A stretch of DNA of 64,000 nt from SZUA-442 sp963753185 (GCA_963753185.1 CAVWBO010000007.1:310001-374000); one strand, 5' to 3'. Counted from the stretch's first letter, positions 26,410-36,238 are shown. A program made the numbers and translations. Notes: generated by a model from the sequence alone, not told the origin.

Positions 26410-28176
26410 TCAGCGTGCCAGCTGCCTTGCGTAGAGCCGTGCGTAGAGGCCGTCGGATGCGATGAGGTCGGTGTGGGTGCCCTGCTCCACGATGCGGCCC
26501 CGGTCGATCGCGACGAGGCGGTCTGCGCGCATGACGGTTGAGAGGCGGTGCGCAATCACGATCGTGGTCCTCCCCGCCATCAGACGCTCGAGGGCCTCCT
26601 GGACGAGCGCCTCTGACTCGGCGTCGAGTGAGCTGGTCGCCTCGTCAAGGATCAGGATGCGCGGGTCGGCGAGCAACGCCCTGGCGATGGCGATCCGCTG
26701 ACGCTGACCACCCGACAGCTTCACACCCCGCTCACCCACGATGGACTCATACCCGTCGGGGAACTCGACGATGAACCGGTGGGCGTTCGCAGCCTTCGCC
26801 GCTGTGACGAGGTCGTCGTCGGATGCGGAAGGGTCGGCGATCCGGAGATTCTCGGCGATGGTGCCGGAGAACAGCTGCACCTCCTGGGGGACCGCTGCCA
26901 TCCGGGACCGCAGGACATCCACGGGATAGGACCGCACATCGAGCCCGTCGACCTCGACGGACCCGGCGTCGACGTCGTAGAAGCGGGGCACGAGCTGGAC
27001 GATCGTCGACTTCCCCGCACCCGACGGCCCGACGAGGGCGAGGACCTCCCCCGGTTCGACGTCGAGGTCGATGTCGTGGAGGACCGTCGCCTCCCTGCCC
27101 TCGTAGGCGAACTCGACACCTCGGAACCTCACGGATCCGCTCGGAGCCGGGAGTAGCGCCGCATCGATGGTGGTCTCGGGGAGCTCGGGCTCTGCTCCGA
27201 GCAGCTCGAAGATGCGCCTCGACGACCCGAGCGCCTCCTGGATCTCCCCGTAGAGGCCGGTGAAAGAACCGAGCGCTCCTGCGATGGTGAGCGTGTACAG
27301 CATGAACGAGATCAGCTCGCCGGGTGTCAGGGAACCGTCCGCGACGAGCCGCCCGCCGATCCACAGCACGAGCGAAAGCGTGGCGAACCCCACGAACGTC
27401 ACGAGCGGGACGAACAGCGCCCGCATCCTGGCCCTCCGTCTTGCCACCGCGTACGAGGCGACCACCTCGGTGTCGTAGTCGGCCGCGAGGCGGTCCTCCG
27501 CGTTGAACCACTTGACGACCCGCACCGACGAGATGCTCTCCTCCGCCAGGGCGTTCGCCGACGCCAGCTGGTCGTGGTACTCGGTGGAGAGCAGCCGCAA
27601 CCGACGACCGAACAAGGCCGCAGCAAGGACGATCACCGGCAGGAACGTGAGGATGCTCAGGGACAGGACAGGGCTGATCACCACCGCGAGGGCCACTCCT
27701 CCGACGAGGGTGATGGCCTGGGACAGGGTCCGCCCGAGGGCATCCGACACGATGCTCTGGACGACCACGACGTCCGATGTCAGCCGGGATGTCAGATCCC
27801 CGGTGTGGCGCTCGTCGAAGAACGGGACGGGCAGCCGGACGACCCTGTCGAAGACGGTCCGGCGGAGGTCGGCGACCACTCCCTCGCCCACGACGGCCAG
27901 GTTGTACGTCCTCGCATAGTTGAAGACGGCCTGGATGGCGAAGATGGCGAGCAGACCGATCGCATAGAGGTTCAACTGGGACGGGTCGGTGTTCTCGGGA
28001 TCGACGAACGCCGTGTCGACGAGGGTGCCGATCACGAGCGGAAAGATCAACCCGAGCAACGATGCAACGACGACCGCGGCGGTTCCGATGATCAACCGGA
28101 CCCGGTACGGGCGTGCGAACCCGTACAACCGCCGTATCTGGCGGGCCTGGGTTCCGAGGGAGGCGCGTTCAGCCAC
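26410..28176 (-). CDS. ABC half-transporter, permease fused to ATPase
   Basis: 588 residues: six membrane spans in the first 310 residues (type-1 exporter fold, for example LGLIFPLVIGTLVDTAFVDP), then an ATPase domain. Walker A is GPSGAGKST, the signature LSGGQRQRIAIARALL and Walker B ILILDEATSSLDAESEAL; the H-loop is IAHRLST. It forms a homodimer or a heterodimer with an unseen partner. Lasso clusters usually carry exactly one such exporter (the D protein) and none is found inside 30-39 kb. This gene, 2 kb upstream and on the other strand, is the best candidate, but that link is inference. Confidence 0.9.
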   Translation of the reverse strand: MAERASLGTQARQIRRLYGFARPYRVRLIIGTAAVVVASLLGLIFPLVIGTLVDTAFVDPENTDPSQLNLYAIGLLAIFAIQAVFNYARTYNLAVVGEGVVADLRRTVFDRVVRLPVPFFDERHTGDLTSRLTSDVVVVQSIVSDALGRTLSQAITLVGGVALAVVISPVLSLSILTFLPVIVLAAALFGRRLRLLSTEYHDQLASANALAEESISSVRVVKWFNAEDRLAADYDTEVVASYAVARRRARMRALFVPLVTFVGFATLSLVLWIGGRLVADGSLTPGELISFMLYTLTIAGALGSFTGLYGEIQEALGSSRRIFELLGAEPELPETTIDAALLPAPSGSVRFRGVEFAYEGREATVLHDIDLDVEPGEVLALVGPSGAGKSTIVQLVPRFYDVDAGSVEVDGLDVRSYPVDVLRSRMAAVPQEVQLFSGTIAENLRIADPSASDDDLVTAAKAANAHRFIVEFPDGYESIVGERGVKLSGGQRQRIAIARALLADPRILILDEATSSLDAESEALVQEALERLMAGRTTIVIAHRLSTVMRADRLVAIDRGRIVEQGTHTDLIASDGLYARLYARQLAR

Positions 28177-28366
28177 GGGACGATGGTAGGACCGACCGGG
28201 CCCCCCGTCCGCTCCGGAAGGGGCATCCGGGGCCTCGCCCCGTGCCTGGTGACCGATTGCAGCGATCAGGATTTCCGGTCATCCGGTGGATCGGTGTGCT
28301 CCGTATTCCAGATGACATCCCCCGCAGTGGCGATCCCTCCCCCGCCACTGCACTCGCACACGAGGA

Positions 28367-28410
28367 GGGCGCCTGTTCCCGTGGGCGCCCTTCTCGTGTG
28401 CTACCTCGTT
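28367..28410. other. strong intergenic stem-loop
   Basis: A 17-bp stem with one G-T pair (left arm CACACGAGGAGGGCGCC, loop of ten bases). It lies in the divergent gap between the ABC half-transporter and the RmlD-like gene. No T-tract follows on either strand, so a terminator is unlikely. It could be a protein-binding dyad or a leader structure. Confidence 0.5.
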
Positions 28411-28431
28411 GTCGCACGGCCCGGGCGCAGA

Positions 28432-28690
28432 TGGAGGCAGCGAGCGAAGCTCGCACCACTCCGTCTCTCCCCGGGGAGAGACGGAGCGAAGCGACGCAGA
28501 CCCCTTCCTGTCTCTCCCCGCGGGAGAGACGCGGAGCGAAGCGACGCAGAGAGGGCCGTAGGGCGAAGACTCACGCCCGACGTGGGAAACAACGTCATCA
28601 CCTCTCTGCCCTGCCGGGCATCTCCCCCAACGGGGGAGAAACGCGAACAACCGCAGACTGCGACCAGTGAGCACAGCTCGCATGATTCTC
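28432..28690. repeat. R2 repeat block, copy 2
   Basis: Same order of modules as 3878-4142: GAAGCTCGCACC, hairpins of TCTCTCCC with a CG-rich centre (two), GCGGAGCGAAGCGACGCAGA, CACGCCCGACGTGGGAA, TCTCCCCCAACGGGGGAGA and GCGACCAGTGAGC. It runs up to about 40 bases before the next gene. Confidence 0.8.
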
Positions 28691-28728
28691 CTCGTTCCCA
28701 CGTGAGGGGATGTTCGCTACGCTCGACA

Positions 28729-29631
28729 ATGGAAGACCTCACCTCGCCCGATTGGTTCCCGATGGCTGACCGCGCAATCCTCATCACGGGTGGAACCGGC
28801 TACCTGGGCCGCCGCATCGTGCGTCGTGCATCCGTGATGAATCGCATCTACGTCGGTTCGAACCGTGCGGCCGTGCAGGCGCCTGCAGGCGAGATCGTGT
28901 TCTGCGACATCGGGGACCGCACGAGCGTCCTGTCGTGTGTCCAGTACGTGCAGCCGTCGGTCATCGTCCACGCCGCCGCGGTCAACCCGGGCCAGGGGGA
29001 CTACGAGGCCATGTGGCGGGTCAACGCGGACGGCGCCCGCCACATTGCCGCTGCCGCAACGAGGGTCGGTGCACGGCTCATCGCCATCTCCTCCGACGTC
29101 GTCCACGACGGGAAGTCAGCACCGTACGGCGATGACGTCCCACCGAGCCCGATCAACATCTATGGTCGAACGAAGGCCGCAGCCGAGGAATCCATCCTCG
29201 ACATCGACCCTTCCGCCGTCATCGTGCGGACATCGCTCATGTACGGCCTCGACACGATGGACCGCGGCACGGCAGGGTTCGCCGACCGCCTGGTGCGCAA
29301 CGAACCCCTCCAGCTGTTCACCGACGTCATCCGCAACCCGATCTGGGTCGAGACGCTCGCCCAGGCCATCGTCCGCCTCGCCGACACCGACGTGTCGGGA
29401 TTGCTGAACATCGCAGGACGCCAGGCCGTCACCCGTGAGGACTACGCCCGCAAGCTCTTCGCCCACTGGAACATCGACGACCGCGGCCTCATCGAGCCTG
29501 TGCGTGCCGCCGACATCTCCGACACGATCCCCCTCGACCTCCGCCTCGACAGCACTCGGGCCGAACACCTCCTCGGCATGCCCTTCCCCGGCATCGACGA
29601 GGTCCTCGCCGGCAACCGCCGCCCGAGGTAG
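28729..29631 (+). CDS. RmlD-like NAD(P)-dependent sugar reductase
   Basis: About 300 residues, short-chain dehydrogenase of the extended type. The nucleotide-binding motif is ILITGGTGYLGRRIV, followed by VIVHAAAVNPGQGD. The catalytic SSDVVHDG and YGRTKAAAE supply the Ser and the YxxxK pair. A C-terminal substrate-binding part (NIAGRQAVTREDYARKLF) follows. Closest in pattern to dTDP-4-dehydrorhamnose reductase, so probably sugar-nucleotide synthesis for surface polysaccharide. ATG at 28729 chosen; 28762 is also possible. The frame is open far upstream only because it crosses R2. Confidence 0.82.
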   Translation: MEDLTSPDWFPMADRAILITGGTGYLGRRIVRRASVMNRIYVGSNRAAVQAPAGEIVFCDIGDRTSVLSCVQYVQPSVIVHAAAVNPGQGDYEAMWRVNADGARHIAAAATRVGARLIAISSDVVHDGKSAPYGDDVPPSPINIYGRTKAAAEESILDIDPSAVIVRTSLMYGLDTMDRGTAGFADRLVRNEPLQLFTDVIRNPIWVETLAQAIVRLADTDVSGLLNIAGRQAVTREDYARKLFAHWNIDDRGLIEPVRAADISDTIPLDLRLDSTRAEHLLGMPFPGIDEVLAGNRRPR

Positions 29632-29659
29632 CAGCGCCCAGCCGTCGGCGTGTCTCGGA

Positions 29660-30235
29660 TAGCAATCCCCCTGCATCGTCGCTGCGCTCCTCTGCCGTCC
29701 CCCTTGGCGCCGTCGATCGAGGTCCGTCGAATCGCATCGCTTGCTCGCCGTCCCTTGAAAGGGGGACGAGGGGAACGAGACGAGATTCGTCCTCCCTTTA
29801 GAAGCCGGAGTCCGATCACTCCGTGATCGGCAGCCTTCTGCCTGCGAGCTGGGGATCGAGGCAACGAGACGGTTTGCTCACGTGGGAGACATCGAGACTC
29901 CTGGGGGGACGGGCGAACGCAGTGAGCCAGGGGGGTCCGCGAGCCAGCGAGCACGCAAGTAGGAACCGGCCGAGCCGTGCGTCCTCGCACAGGAATCCCC
30001 CTGCATCGTCGCTGCGCTCCTCTGCCGTCCCCTCCTTCTCGGCTCGGTGCCGGTCGTTGCAAGGTCCGGGTGTCGAGGAATCCCCCTGCATCGTCGCTGC
30101 GCTCCTCTGCCGTCCCCCTTCCTTCTCGGCTCGGTCTGGTCGTCGCAAGGTCCGGGTGTCGAGGAATCCCCCTGCATCGTCGCTGCGCTCCTCTGCCGTC
30201 CCCCTTGAAAGGGGGACGAGACGGGGACGAGGGCG
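29660..30235. repeat. R1 repeat array
   Basis: Five R1 conserved halves. Those at 30040-30175 are joined by a connector with TTCTCGGCTCGG, again shared within the array only. CCTTGAAAGGGGGACG and a CTCCCTTTAG variant are present. A tract at 29810-29910 (CGTGATCGGCAGCCTTCTGC) is not found in other arrays and appears inserted into the CTCCCTTTAG/GGGGGGACGG hairpin. No gene. It lies directly before the lasso operon. Confidence 0.8.
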
Positions 30236-30283
30236 CGGGATCTGGCTCTCTCTCGGGGCGGGGGTGGGCACTACCCTCATTGC

Positions 30284-31402
30284 ATGGCTGCACCCCACCC
30301 GTTGCTGGTGCCGTTGATCAACGGTGATCCGATTCCCGACGACGCCGTCGTGACCATCGACGTGGTGCGCTCGGCCGAGGAGCATGGGGTTGCGGCGTTC
30401 CTGGATCCGATCGTGACCGAGCGTGGGCTCGCCACGTCCCCGCCGCAGGTCAAGCAGCTCCTGGCGATGAACGTCCTCGAGACGACGCACGAGAACCAGA
30501 ACGCGATGATCGCGATCGACCAGCTCCTCGACGCTGCGGCGACACTGGGCATCGAGGTGGCGATCTTCAAGGGCGTGGCGGTCGGGTCCCGCTTCCACCC
30601 GAACCCTGAGCTTCGCCGCACCATCGACGTCGACGCCTTCGTCGACCCCGCGCACGTCGACCGCATGGGTGACCTCGCAATCGCCCTCGGCGCGACCGAG
30701 CACTTCGGTGCCGCGATCGATGCGATGGTCGCAGAGGGGCGGGTCTTCGAGGTGCCGCTGCCCACGAACGGAACGGTCGTGGACCTGCATCGCGACCCGA
30801 TGAACATGATCCTCCCGTCCGTGCGGGAGCAGGACCGCTGGGACCGCACCGTCACGGTGGCGCTTCCGAACGGCGGCAAGGTCCGCACGCTCGACCTGGA
30901 GGACTCGGTCATCCAGGCGCTGCTGCACCTGTTCCGCGACAACTTCGCCGACCTGCTCCACTGCTGGGACGTGCGCCTCATGTTCGATGCCGGCCCCGAC
31001 TGGGACGAAGTCGAACGGCGCACCGCCGTCGACGGGTGGAGGGACATCGTCCGATACGCAGCATGGTTCGTCGCAGACACGTTCGGCATGGCCTCACCGC
31101 TGCCGACGTCGATCGCTCGATGGCGCAGGGCGGTCATCGAGGCCGTATGGCCACGGGATCTCCTCCTCCAGGGAGCCCGCAGCGTCACCCGGAGCGACCG
31201 GCGCCAGTCCGCGCTCAGCCTTCTCACCGCCCGTAGATCCACCGCCCTCGCCGCCGCCTACGCCAGGAGAGTGTTCCCTCCACGGTCCGTCATCGAGCTG
31301 CGGTCGGGAAGCACCGGCCTGTCGTACCCTGTCGCCCTCGCGGACTGGCGGATGAGCCAGAGGCGCACCCTGACGGCATGGAAGGCGGAGGCAGGCGGAT
31401 GA
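30284..31402 (+). CDS. lasso-associated nucleotidyltransferase-like protein
   Basis: 372 residues of the uncharacterised nucleotidyltransferase family (NTP_transf_5) often found in lasso-peptide clusters. The family core is visible as VAIFKGVAVGSRFHPNPELR then TIDVDAFVD, where the lysine and the D-x-D pair would hold nucleotide and metal, and as VDLHRDPM further on. It is first of a tight operon: seven bases separate it from the B1 gene. In other clusters it accompanies the HprK-like kinase in tailoring the peptide; its actual product here is unknown. ATG 30284 follows the R1 array with no strong ribosome site. Confidence 0.82.
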   Translation: MAAPHPLLVPLINGDPIPDDAVVTIDVVRSAEEHGVAAFLDPIVTERGLATSPPQVKQLLAMNVLETTHENQNAMIAIDQLLDAAATLGIEVAIFKGVAVGSRFHPNPELRRTIDVDAFVDPAHVDRMGDLAIALGATEHFGAAIDAMVAEGRVFEVPLPTNGTVVDLHRDPMNMILPSVREQDRWDRTVTVALPNGGKVRTLDLEDSVIQALLHLFRDNFADLLHCWDVRLMFDAGPDWDEVERRTAVDGWRDIVRYAAWFVADTFGMASPLPTSIARWRRAVIEAVWPRDLLLQGARSVTRSDRRQSALSLLTARRSTALAAAYARRVFPPRSVIELRSGSTGLSYPVALADWRMSQRRTLTAWKAEAGG

Positions 31403-31409
31403 AGCGCCG

Positions 31410-31667
31410 ATGAAACGCTCTGATGCCGCGATGGCGCGCACCGTCGACGACGAGGTCGTGATCCTCGACGTTCCGTCCGGGAGGTACTTCGGCCTCAACG
31501 ACGTCGGGGCGCTCATCTGGGACCTCCTCGACGGCGACCACGACCGGGATGCCATCGTCGAGGCGATCACCGCGGAATTCGACGTCGACCGCCCGACTGC
31601 TGCGGCAGACCTCGACAGCCTCCTTGCCGAGCTCACCGAAGCCGGCCTCGTCGTGGACGCATCGTGA
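31410..31667 (+). CDS. lasso peptide B1 protein (PqqD-like RRE)
   Basis: 85 residues, a winged-helix PqqD-like RiPP recognition element that binds the precursor leader. Typical stretches: VVILDVPSGRYFGLNDVGALIWDL and LDSLLAELTEAGLVVDA. It delivers the leader to protease B2, whose GTG start overlaps its stop by four bases. It is the only RRE in the cluster, so it presumably serves all precursors at 35.8-39.1 kb. Confidence 0.9.
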   Translation: MKRSDAAMARTVDDEVVILDVPSGRYFGLNDVGALIWDLLDGDHDRDAIVEAITAEFDVDRPTAAADLDSLLAELTEAGLVVDAS

Positions 31668-32099
31668 CCGGCGCCGACCACGCCCCAATCGAGCTGCGCA
31701 GCACGTACGGGCGCCTCCTCACGGCGTGGGCCGGTGTCCGGCTCACCAGGCTCGCCCTACGCACGGTCGGGTTCGCCCGAACGATCCGGCTGCTCTCGCG
31801 AGCGCCGCGCATCTTCTCTGCGGTCGTCGCCCCGAACCCGCTGTGGATGGTCGAGATCGGTGAGGCGAGCAAAGGGCCGTTACGGGGCGACCTGCCTCGA
31901 CCGGTCGGTGGCGCTGTGGTTCGTGCTGCGCCAGCACAGCCTCGAGGGCACGGTGCGCATCGGCGTCGCCCGTGACGGTGACAGCCTCGACGCACATGCC
32001 TGGGTCGAGTACCGGGGCTCCGTCCTCAACGACTCCCCCGATGTTGCGGAGCGCTTCGCCGTCTTCGACGAGGACCCCGTGGACCTGGTGTTCCGCTGA
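31664..32099 (+). CDS. lasso peptide B2 leader protease (frameshifted)
   Basis: Transglutaminase-like cysteine protease that removes the leader. The first 75 residues are in the starting frame (LTRLALRTVGFARTIRLLS). At about 31875 one A too many in an AAA run throws the frame. Corrected, it reads EASKGRYGATCLDRSVALWF with the catalytic Cys, then DAHAWVEYRGSVLND with the catalytic His and the following acidic residue, ending at 32099. Corrected length is about 144 residues, normal for split B2. The next gene's ATG overlaps the stop (TGATG). Confidence 0.85.
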
Positions 32100-32831
32100 T
32101 GCCTGCCGCCACGATCGGCGGCGTCCGGTTTCGCAATGGACCGGGCCCTCGTCTCTGTCGATGACTCCGGGTTCTCGGATCTCGACCTCACCGCAACCTG
32201 GTTCACCGGTGACCCGCCATCGGGCACCCGCCTCTCCGCCCCGATGGATCTCGCCCTGTGGCTCGACCGGTCCGCCCGCGCCGTGCACCTCCCGGTGATC
32301 GACGACCACGTCGAGATGCGGGGATGGCAGCTCCGCCAGGTCGCCCCCACCGTCGCCGCATGCTTCGAACGCCTCACCCTCCACGCATCAGCGGTCGGGA
32401 TCGACGACCGGATCGTCGCGTTCGTCGGCGAATCCGGGGTCGGCAAGTCGACCCTGGCGTGGGCGCTCGTGAAGGCGGGCGCAGATCCGGTCAGCGACGA
32501 CCTGCTCCCGATCCGCTTCGACGCCACCACCGCCCACGTGCCGACGCCGTTCGGTCCCGCATCCATCGCGGCAGTGTGCTTCCTGTCCCGCCACCGCGAC
32601 ACCCTCACAATCGGTTCTGCGGGCGGTGCCGCAGCCCTGCGCAGCCATGTCCACAACGGGTTCGGCGAGCACAGCGAACCAGACGTGTGGAAGTTCCAGT
32701 TCGACGCGTATCACCGCCTCGTCGAGGGCTGCGCGCATGTCGACCTCGTGATCCCCGACGACAGGGACAAGGTCGCCTCCGTCGCCGACCACATCATCGA
32801 CGTGACCCGCAACGGGGGACTCGCCTCCTGA
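32099..32831 (+). CDS. HPr-kinase-like lasso tailoring kinase
   Basis: About 243 residues. P-loop FVGESGVGKSTLAWALVKAG, followed by the HprK-type SDDLLPIRF. In paeninodin-type clusters such kinases phosphorylate the lasso peptide C-terminus (known for that family); no precursor here ends in Ser, so the target may differ. The ATG at 32099 is coupled to the B2 stop but leaves frame after about 12 codons. Removing one T of a TTT run joins it to the open frame from 32136 (MDRALVSVDDSGF). The downstream cyclase ATG overlaps its stop by one base. Confidence 0.82.
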
Positions 32832-34621
32832 TGGGCGGGTTCGCCGTGACCGTCGACTGGGCGGCAGAACCACCCGCCGAACCCATCGATGTGCCCTTCG
32901 ATGCAATGGTGTCCGCGATGGCCCACCGCGGCCCGGCAGGGATCCACACGAGGGGCGACGGCGTCGCCCTCCTCGCCGAGGCACGCCTTCCCAGGGATGG
33001 CCAACCCGGTTGGGACATCGCCACCCTCGGTCCGCTGACCCTCGTCGGGGACCTGCGGCTGTGGAACACCGAGGCGCTCCACGAAGCCACAGGCTCCACC
33101 ACCGACGACCCACGCATGCTCGTCCTCCACGGGTACAGGGCACTCGGCCCAGACGTCATGGACCTCGTCGACGGCGACTTCGCCTTCGCCATCTGGGACA
33201 CCGACACCCGAACCCTGTTCGCCGCACGGGACCGCTTCGGCGTCAAGCCGCTGTGGATCCAGCGCACCGCCACCGGGGTGCGCCTCGCATCCGAGGTGAA
33301 CCAGCTCGTCGCCGCATCGGACCCACGACCCTCACCCGACGACCTGGCCGTTGCACGGTTCCTCACCGACGACCTCCGGTACGACGACCGATCCTTCCGC
33401 AGCGGCATCGTCCGCCTCATGCCAGCCCACACGCTCACCGCATCGGAGGCCGCCTTCGCGACCTCGCCGTACTGGGATCCCTCGGGGATCCCGCAGCGGA
33501 CATGCGACGACGTCCCGAGCGCGTTCCGCACCCACCTCACCGATGCCGTGGCACGACGCCTCGCCGGGTCCAAGCGCTGCGTCAGCCACCTCAGCGGCGG
33601 CCTCGACAGTTCCTCGATATCGGCTGCCGCGCGACCTCCTCACCGACGCCGGCGACCGTCGATGCGGACTCGTTCATCACCGTGTCGGCGATCGTTCCCG
33701 GCCACGACACGGACGAGTCCGTCTGGATCGACGAGATCGTCGCCGGTCAGCCGTTCCACCACAGAGAGTTCACCCCGAGGATCGGCACGATCGACGACTA
33801 CGGGGCAGACATGGCCGTCACCGGCACCCCGATCGCCCACCACATGCGGGATCTCGCCGCCGCCACAGCGGACATCGCCCACGAGGAGGGCGCGGACCTG
33901 GTCCTCACCGGCAACGGCGGCGACGACGTCACCAACGACCGGTGGATCCTCCCCGAACTCGTCCGCTCCGGGCGTGGGCGTGCCTGGGTGAGAGGGCTGC
34001 GGTCGATGGCGGAGGACTCCCGCAGCTCCGCGGCCCTGTGGGGTATCTCGTCGCTCGGGTCGAACCTGCCCTCGTCGGTGAAGCGCCGGCTCCGCGATCG
34101 ACCACCGAACCGACAGACCGCCTCCTCGCATCCCGGACTCGAGGAGCTGCTCGACACCGAGCGACCACCCGACACCGGACGAGCCCTCCATCCCGTGGCG
34201 AGGGATCTCCTCAACGGTCGGGGTCTCGCCCTCCGGGAGTTCCAGGAGGCCATGTTCGCCGCTCGGGGCCTCGAGGTGTCCCACCCGTACCTCGATCGGG
34301 ACCTCGTCGAGTTCGTCGCCTCCATCCCGCCCGCCCAACGCCCCATCCGCCTCGGCAACAAGGCCCTCATCCGCACGGCGTTCGCTGGCCACCTCCCAGA
34401 CAGCGTCCTGTCCCGCACCACCAAGACGGTCGCCAACACGTGGGTCACACGAGGTCATCGCCACCCAAGGCCCCGTGTTCACCGCCCGCTTCCCCACCGT
34501 CCCCGCCAACGCCGCTGACTTCATCGATCCCGCCGCCTACCGCAACGCCATCGCCTCGGAAGACCCCGGTCCCGACCTCTGGCAGGCATGGTCCATCATG
34601 CTTTGGCTCGAGACCCCCTGA
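32831..34621 (+). CDS. lasso cyclase C, asparagine-synthetase homologue (frameshifted)
   Basis: About 595 residues after correction. It adenylates an Asp/Glu side chain of the core peptide and closes the macrolactam ring. N-terminal glutaminase-like domain starts MGGFAVTVDW: the catalytic Cys2 of true asparagine synthetases is Gly, as expected for a lasso cyclase. YRALGPDVMDLVDGDFAFA and RDRFGVKPLW follow. The ATP pyrophosphatase loop is HLSGGLDSSSIS and the C-terminal part has LTGNGGDDVTNDRW and EVSHPYLDRDLVEF. Frame changes at about 33620, 33650 and 34444 are each curable by removing one base, and the last frame ends AWSIMLWLETP. It is the last gene of the coupled operon. Confidence 0.85.
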
Positions 34622-34646
34622 TCCCGGGCTCCTCGGACGCCGGCAC

Positions 34647-35040
34647 CGTCCTCCCTTCAGGGGGGACGGGCGAACGAAGTGAGCCAGGGGGGTCTGCGAG
34701 CCTGCGAGCACGGAAGTGGGAACCGGCCGAGGCGTGGATCTTCGGACAGGTATCCCCCTGCATCGCTTCGCTCTGCCGTCCCCCTTGAAAGGGGGACGAG
34801 CGAGGCCGACCTTCGTCCTCCCTTTAGGGGGGACGGGCGAACGAAGTGAGCCAGGGGGGTCTGCGAGCCTGCGAGCACGGAAGTGGGACCGGCCGAGGCG
34901 GGACTCGGACAGGTATCCCCCTGCATCGCTTCGCTCTGCCGTCCCCCTTGAAAGGGGGACGAGCGAGGCCGACCTTCGTCCTCCCTTTAGGGGGGACGGG
35001 CGAACGAAGTGAGCCAGGGGGTTGGCGAGCCTGCGGGCCG
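34647..35040. repeat. R1 long-unit tandem array (about 165 bp)
   Basis: Units start at 34647, 34814 and 34977 (periods 167 and 163; the third is cut short). Each has CGTCCTCCCTTTAGGGGGGACG, GAACGAAGTGAGCCAGGG, GCGAGCCTGCGAGCACGGAA, a GGCCGAGGCG spacer, TATCCCCCTGCATCGCTTCG and CCCCCTTGAAAGGGGGACG. It separates the lasso core operon from the precursor genes. No gene. Confidence 0.85.
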
Positions 35041-35050
35041 GGCGAGCTGT

Positions 35051-35476
35051 CTAGTCGCTTGCCTCGGCGGCCGGGTCGATGCCAAGCTGCCGGAACATGG
35101 CCAGCTGGTTCAGGTACTGCCACTCTTCTGCGATCCGGTTGCCTTCGAATCGAACAAAGATGGCTTCGGACAGCTCGAACTTCCGGTTGGTCGGGGGGAT
35201 ACCCATGAGGTCGCCGGTGTGCGTTCCCGAAAAGGAGATGCGACAGGCGAACAGGTCCCCGTCACCGACGATCTCATGGACCGATGAATGAAGGTCGGAG
35301 AAGGCACGAAGCATCACGTGGGCATACTGCTTGAACTCCGTCGCCCCGTTGATCTGGGCACCCGAGGCGAGGTGACCAACGAAGTCCGCCGTGAGGACTT
35401 CGTCGTACAGGTTGTCGCTCTCCCCGAGGGACGAGTGGAAGCGCCGGATCACTGCCCTCTTCTCGTCTGCGGACAT
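35051..35476 (-). CDS. SnoaL/NTF2-like ester-cyclase-family protein
   Basis: 141 residues from the ATG at 35476, an NTF2-like fold of the SnoaL/ester cyclase group: FHSSLGESDNLYDEVLTADF, then FSGTHTGDLMGIPPTNRKF and EEWQYLNQLAMFRQLG. It lies inside the lasso region on the opposite strand. SnoaL-like proteins can be tailoring enzymes, but the family is also very common elsewhere, so a link to the peptide is open. Its upstream flank carries a single inverted R1 half (35641-35673). The longer frame to 35719 runs into that repeat. Confidence 0.82.
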   Translation of the reverse strand: MSADEKRAVIRRFHSSLGESDNLYDEVLTADFVGHLASGAQINGATEFKQYAHVMLRAFSDLHSSVHEIVGDGDLFACRISFSGTHTGDLMGIPPTNRKFELSEAIFVRFEGNRIAEEWQYLNQLAMFRQLGIDPAAEASD

Positions 35477-35640
35477 CGCCCCGCTCTCTCGACCTGAGCC
35501 TGACCATACAGAGACTCCGGGCTCCCCGCTCGGTCGCCGGCGACGGCAGGACCGCTGCACGGTCGACGTCCCTGCAACCAGCTGCCGGGGGACAGTGTCG
35601 GGGCCGATGTCTTTGCCGTCTCGCCGAGAAGGGCTTCGTG

Positions 35641-35673
35641 GGGACAGCAGAGCGAAGCGATGCAGGGGGATTC
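35641..35673 (-). repeat. single R1 half-unit, inverted
   Basis: Reads on the minus strand as GGAATCCCCCTGCATCG, CTTCGCTCTGC, TGTCCCC: one conserved half, without hairpin or connector, between the SnoaL-like gene and the first lasso precursor. Confidence 0.7.
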
Positions 35674-35777
35674 CTGTCCGAAAACCCACCGTCCGACCGG
35701 TTCGGCCACGTCCGAGCATCGGGCCGTGGGGTCAAGATCCATGGACTTTCTGCCGATGTCGGTACCTTGTGCACAGC

Positions 35778-35939
35778 ATGAAGGCGTACTCACGGCCGGT
35801 TCTCGTCGAACTGGGCTCGATGGCGCACGTCACCCGCAAGTCCGGGCGACGGCGCGACACCGAGACGTTGGACCGCGCACCACAGCACCGGCCACCGGTG
35901 TGTGACTTCATGCCGTGGCTGCCGCCGTGTAATCGATGA
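35778..35939 (+). CDS. lasso-type precursor peptide 1
   Basis: 53 residues. Leader MKAYSRPVLVELGSMAHVT carries Y4-x-x-P7-x-L9 and G13, the pattern bound by the B1 RRE in lasso systems. It is followed by RKSGRRRDTETLD. If the ring starts at the Gly after RKS (residue 23), Glu at core position 7 could close a 7-membered ring; Asp lies at positions 5 and 10. The rest, RPPVCDFMPWLPPC, has two Cys and matches precursor 2. Core boundaries are inference. No ribosome site is obvious. Confidence 0.82.
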   Translation: MKAYSRPVLVELGSMAHVTRKSGRRRDTETLDRAPQHRPPVCDFMPWLPPCNR

Positions 35940-35992
35940 CGCATCGATCCGACCTCCCAGCCGTTCGGCACGATCGCGAGTCGTCTTCCGCC

Positions 35993-36151
35993 ATGAGGGG
36001 CTACACACGGCCGGTACTCCACGAGTACGGGACGATGGCAGGTGTGACGCGCAAGAGCGGGAACCGCTTCGACTTCGAGACGTTCGAGTGGACCCAGGAC
36101 GGTGAGCGCCCGCCGTGGCTCTGCGACCTGTTCCCGTGGCTCTGCGACTGA
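35993..36151 (+). CDS. lasso-type precursor peptide 2
   Basis: 52 residues. Leader MRGYTRPVLHEYGTMAGVT, again with Y4, P7, L9 and G13, followed by RKSGNRFDFETFE, then ERPPWLCDLFPWLCD at the C-terminus. Aligned to precursor 1 it keeps VTRKSG, an Asp at core 5 and a Glu at core 7 (counting from the Gly), and RPPxxCDxxPWLxxC, while the residues between have changed. This is the pattern of a functional paralogue with a varied core. A leader with the Thr at -4 rather than -2 relative to the Gly departs from the usual lasso rule. Confidence 0.85.
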   Translation: MRGYTRPVLHEYGTMAGVTRKSGNRFDFETFEWTQDGERPPWLCDLFPWLCD

Positions 36152-36238
36152 CACCCACCACGATGTCGGTGATCTGGCAGCCCTCGAAACGCTGATGTCG
36201 CCCCGCCGTGGATGGAGCAGCGTTCCTATCGTGGACCC

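Noticed and set aside
27574..28728. Upstream extension of the RmlD-like frame by 385 codons
   Set aside because: It crosses the antisense of the ABC half-transporter and the R2 block. The SDR fold begins at about 28729.
35051..35719. 222-codon version of the SnoaL-like gene
   Set aside because: The extra N-terminus is the inverted R1 half plus non-conserved sequence. The family start fits the ATG at 35476.
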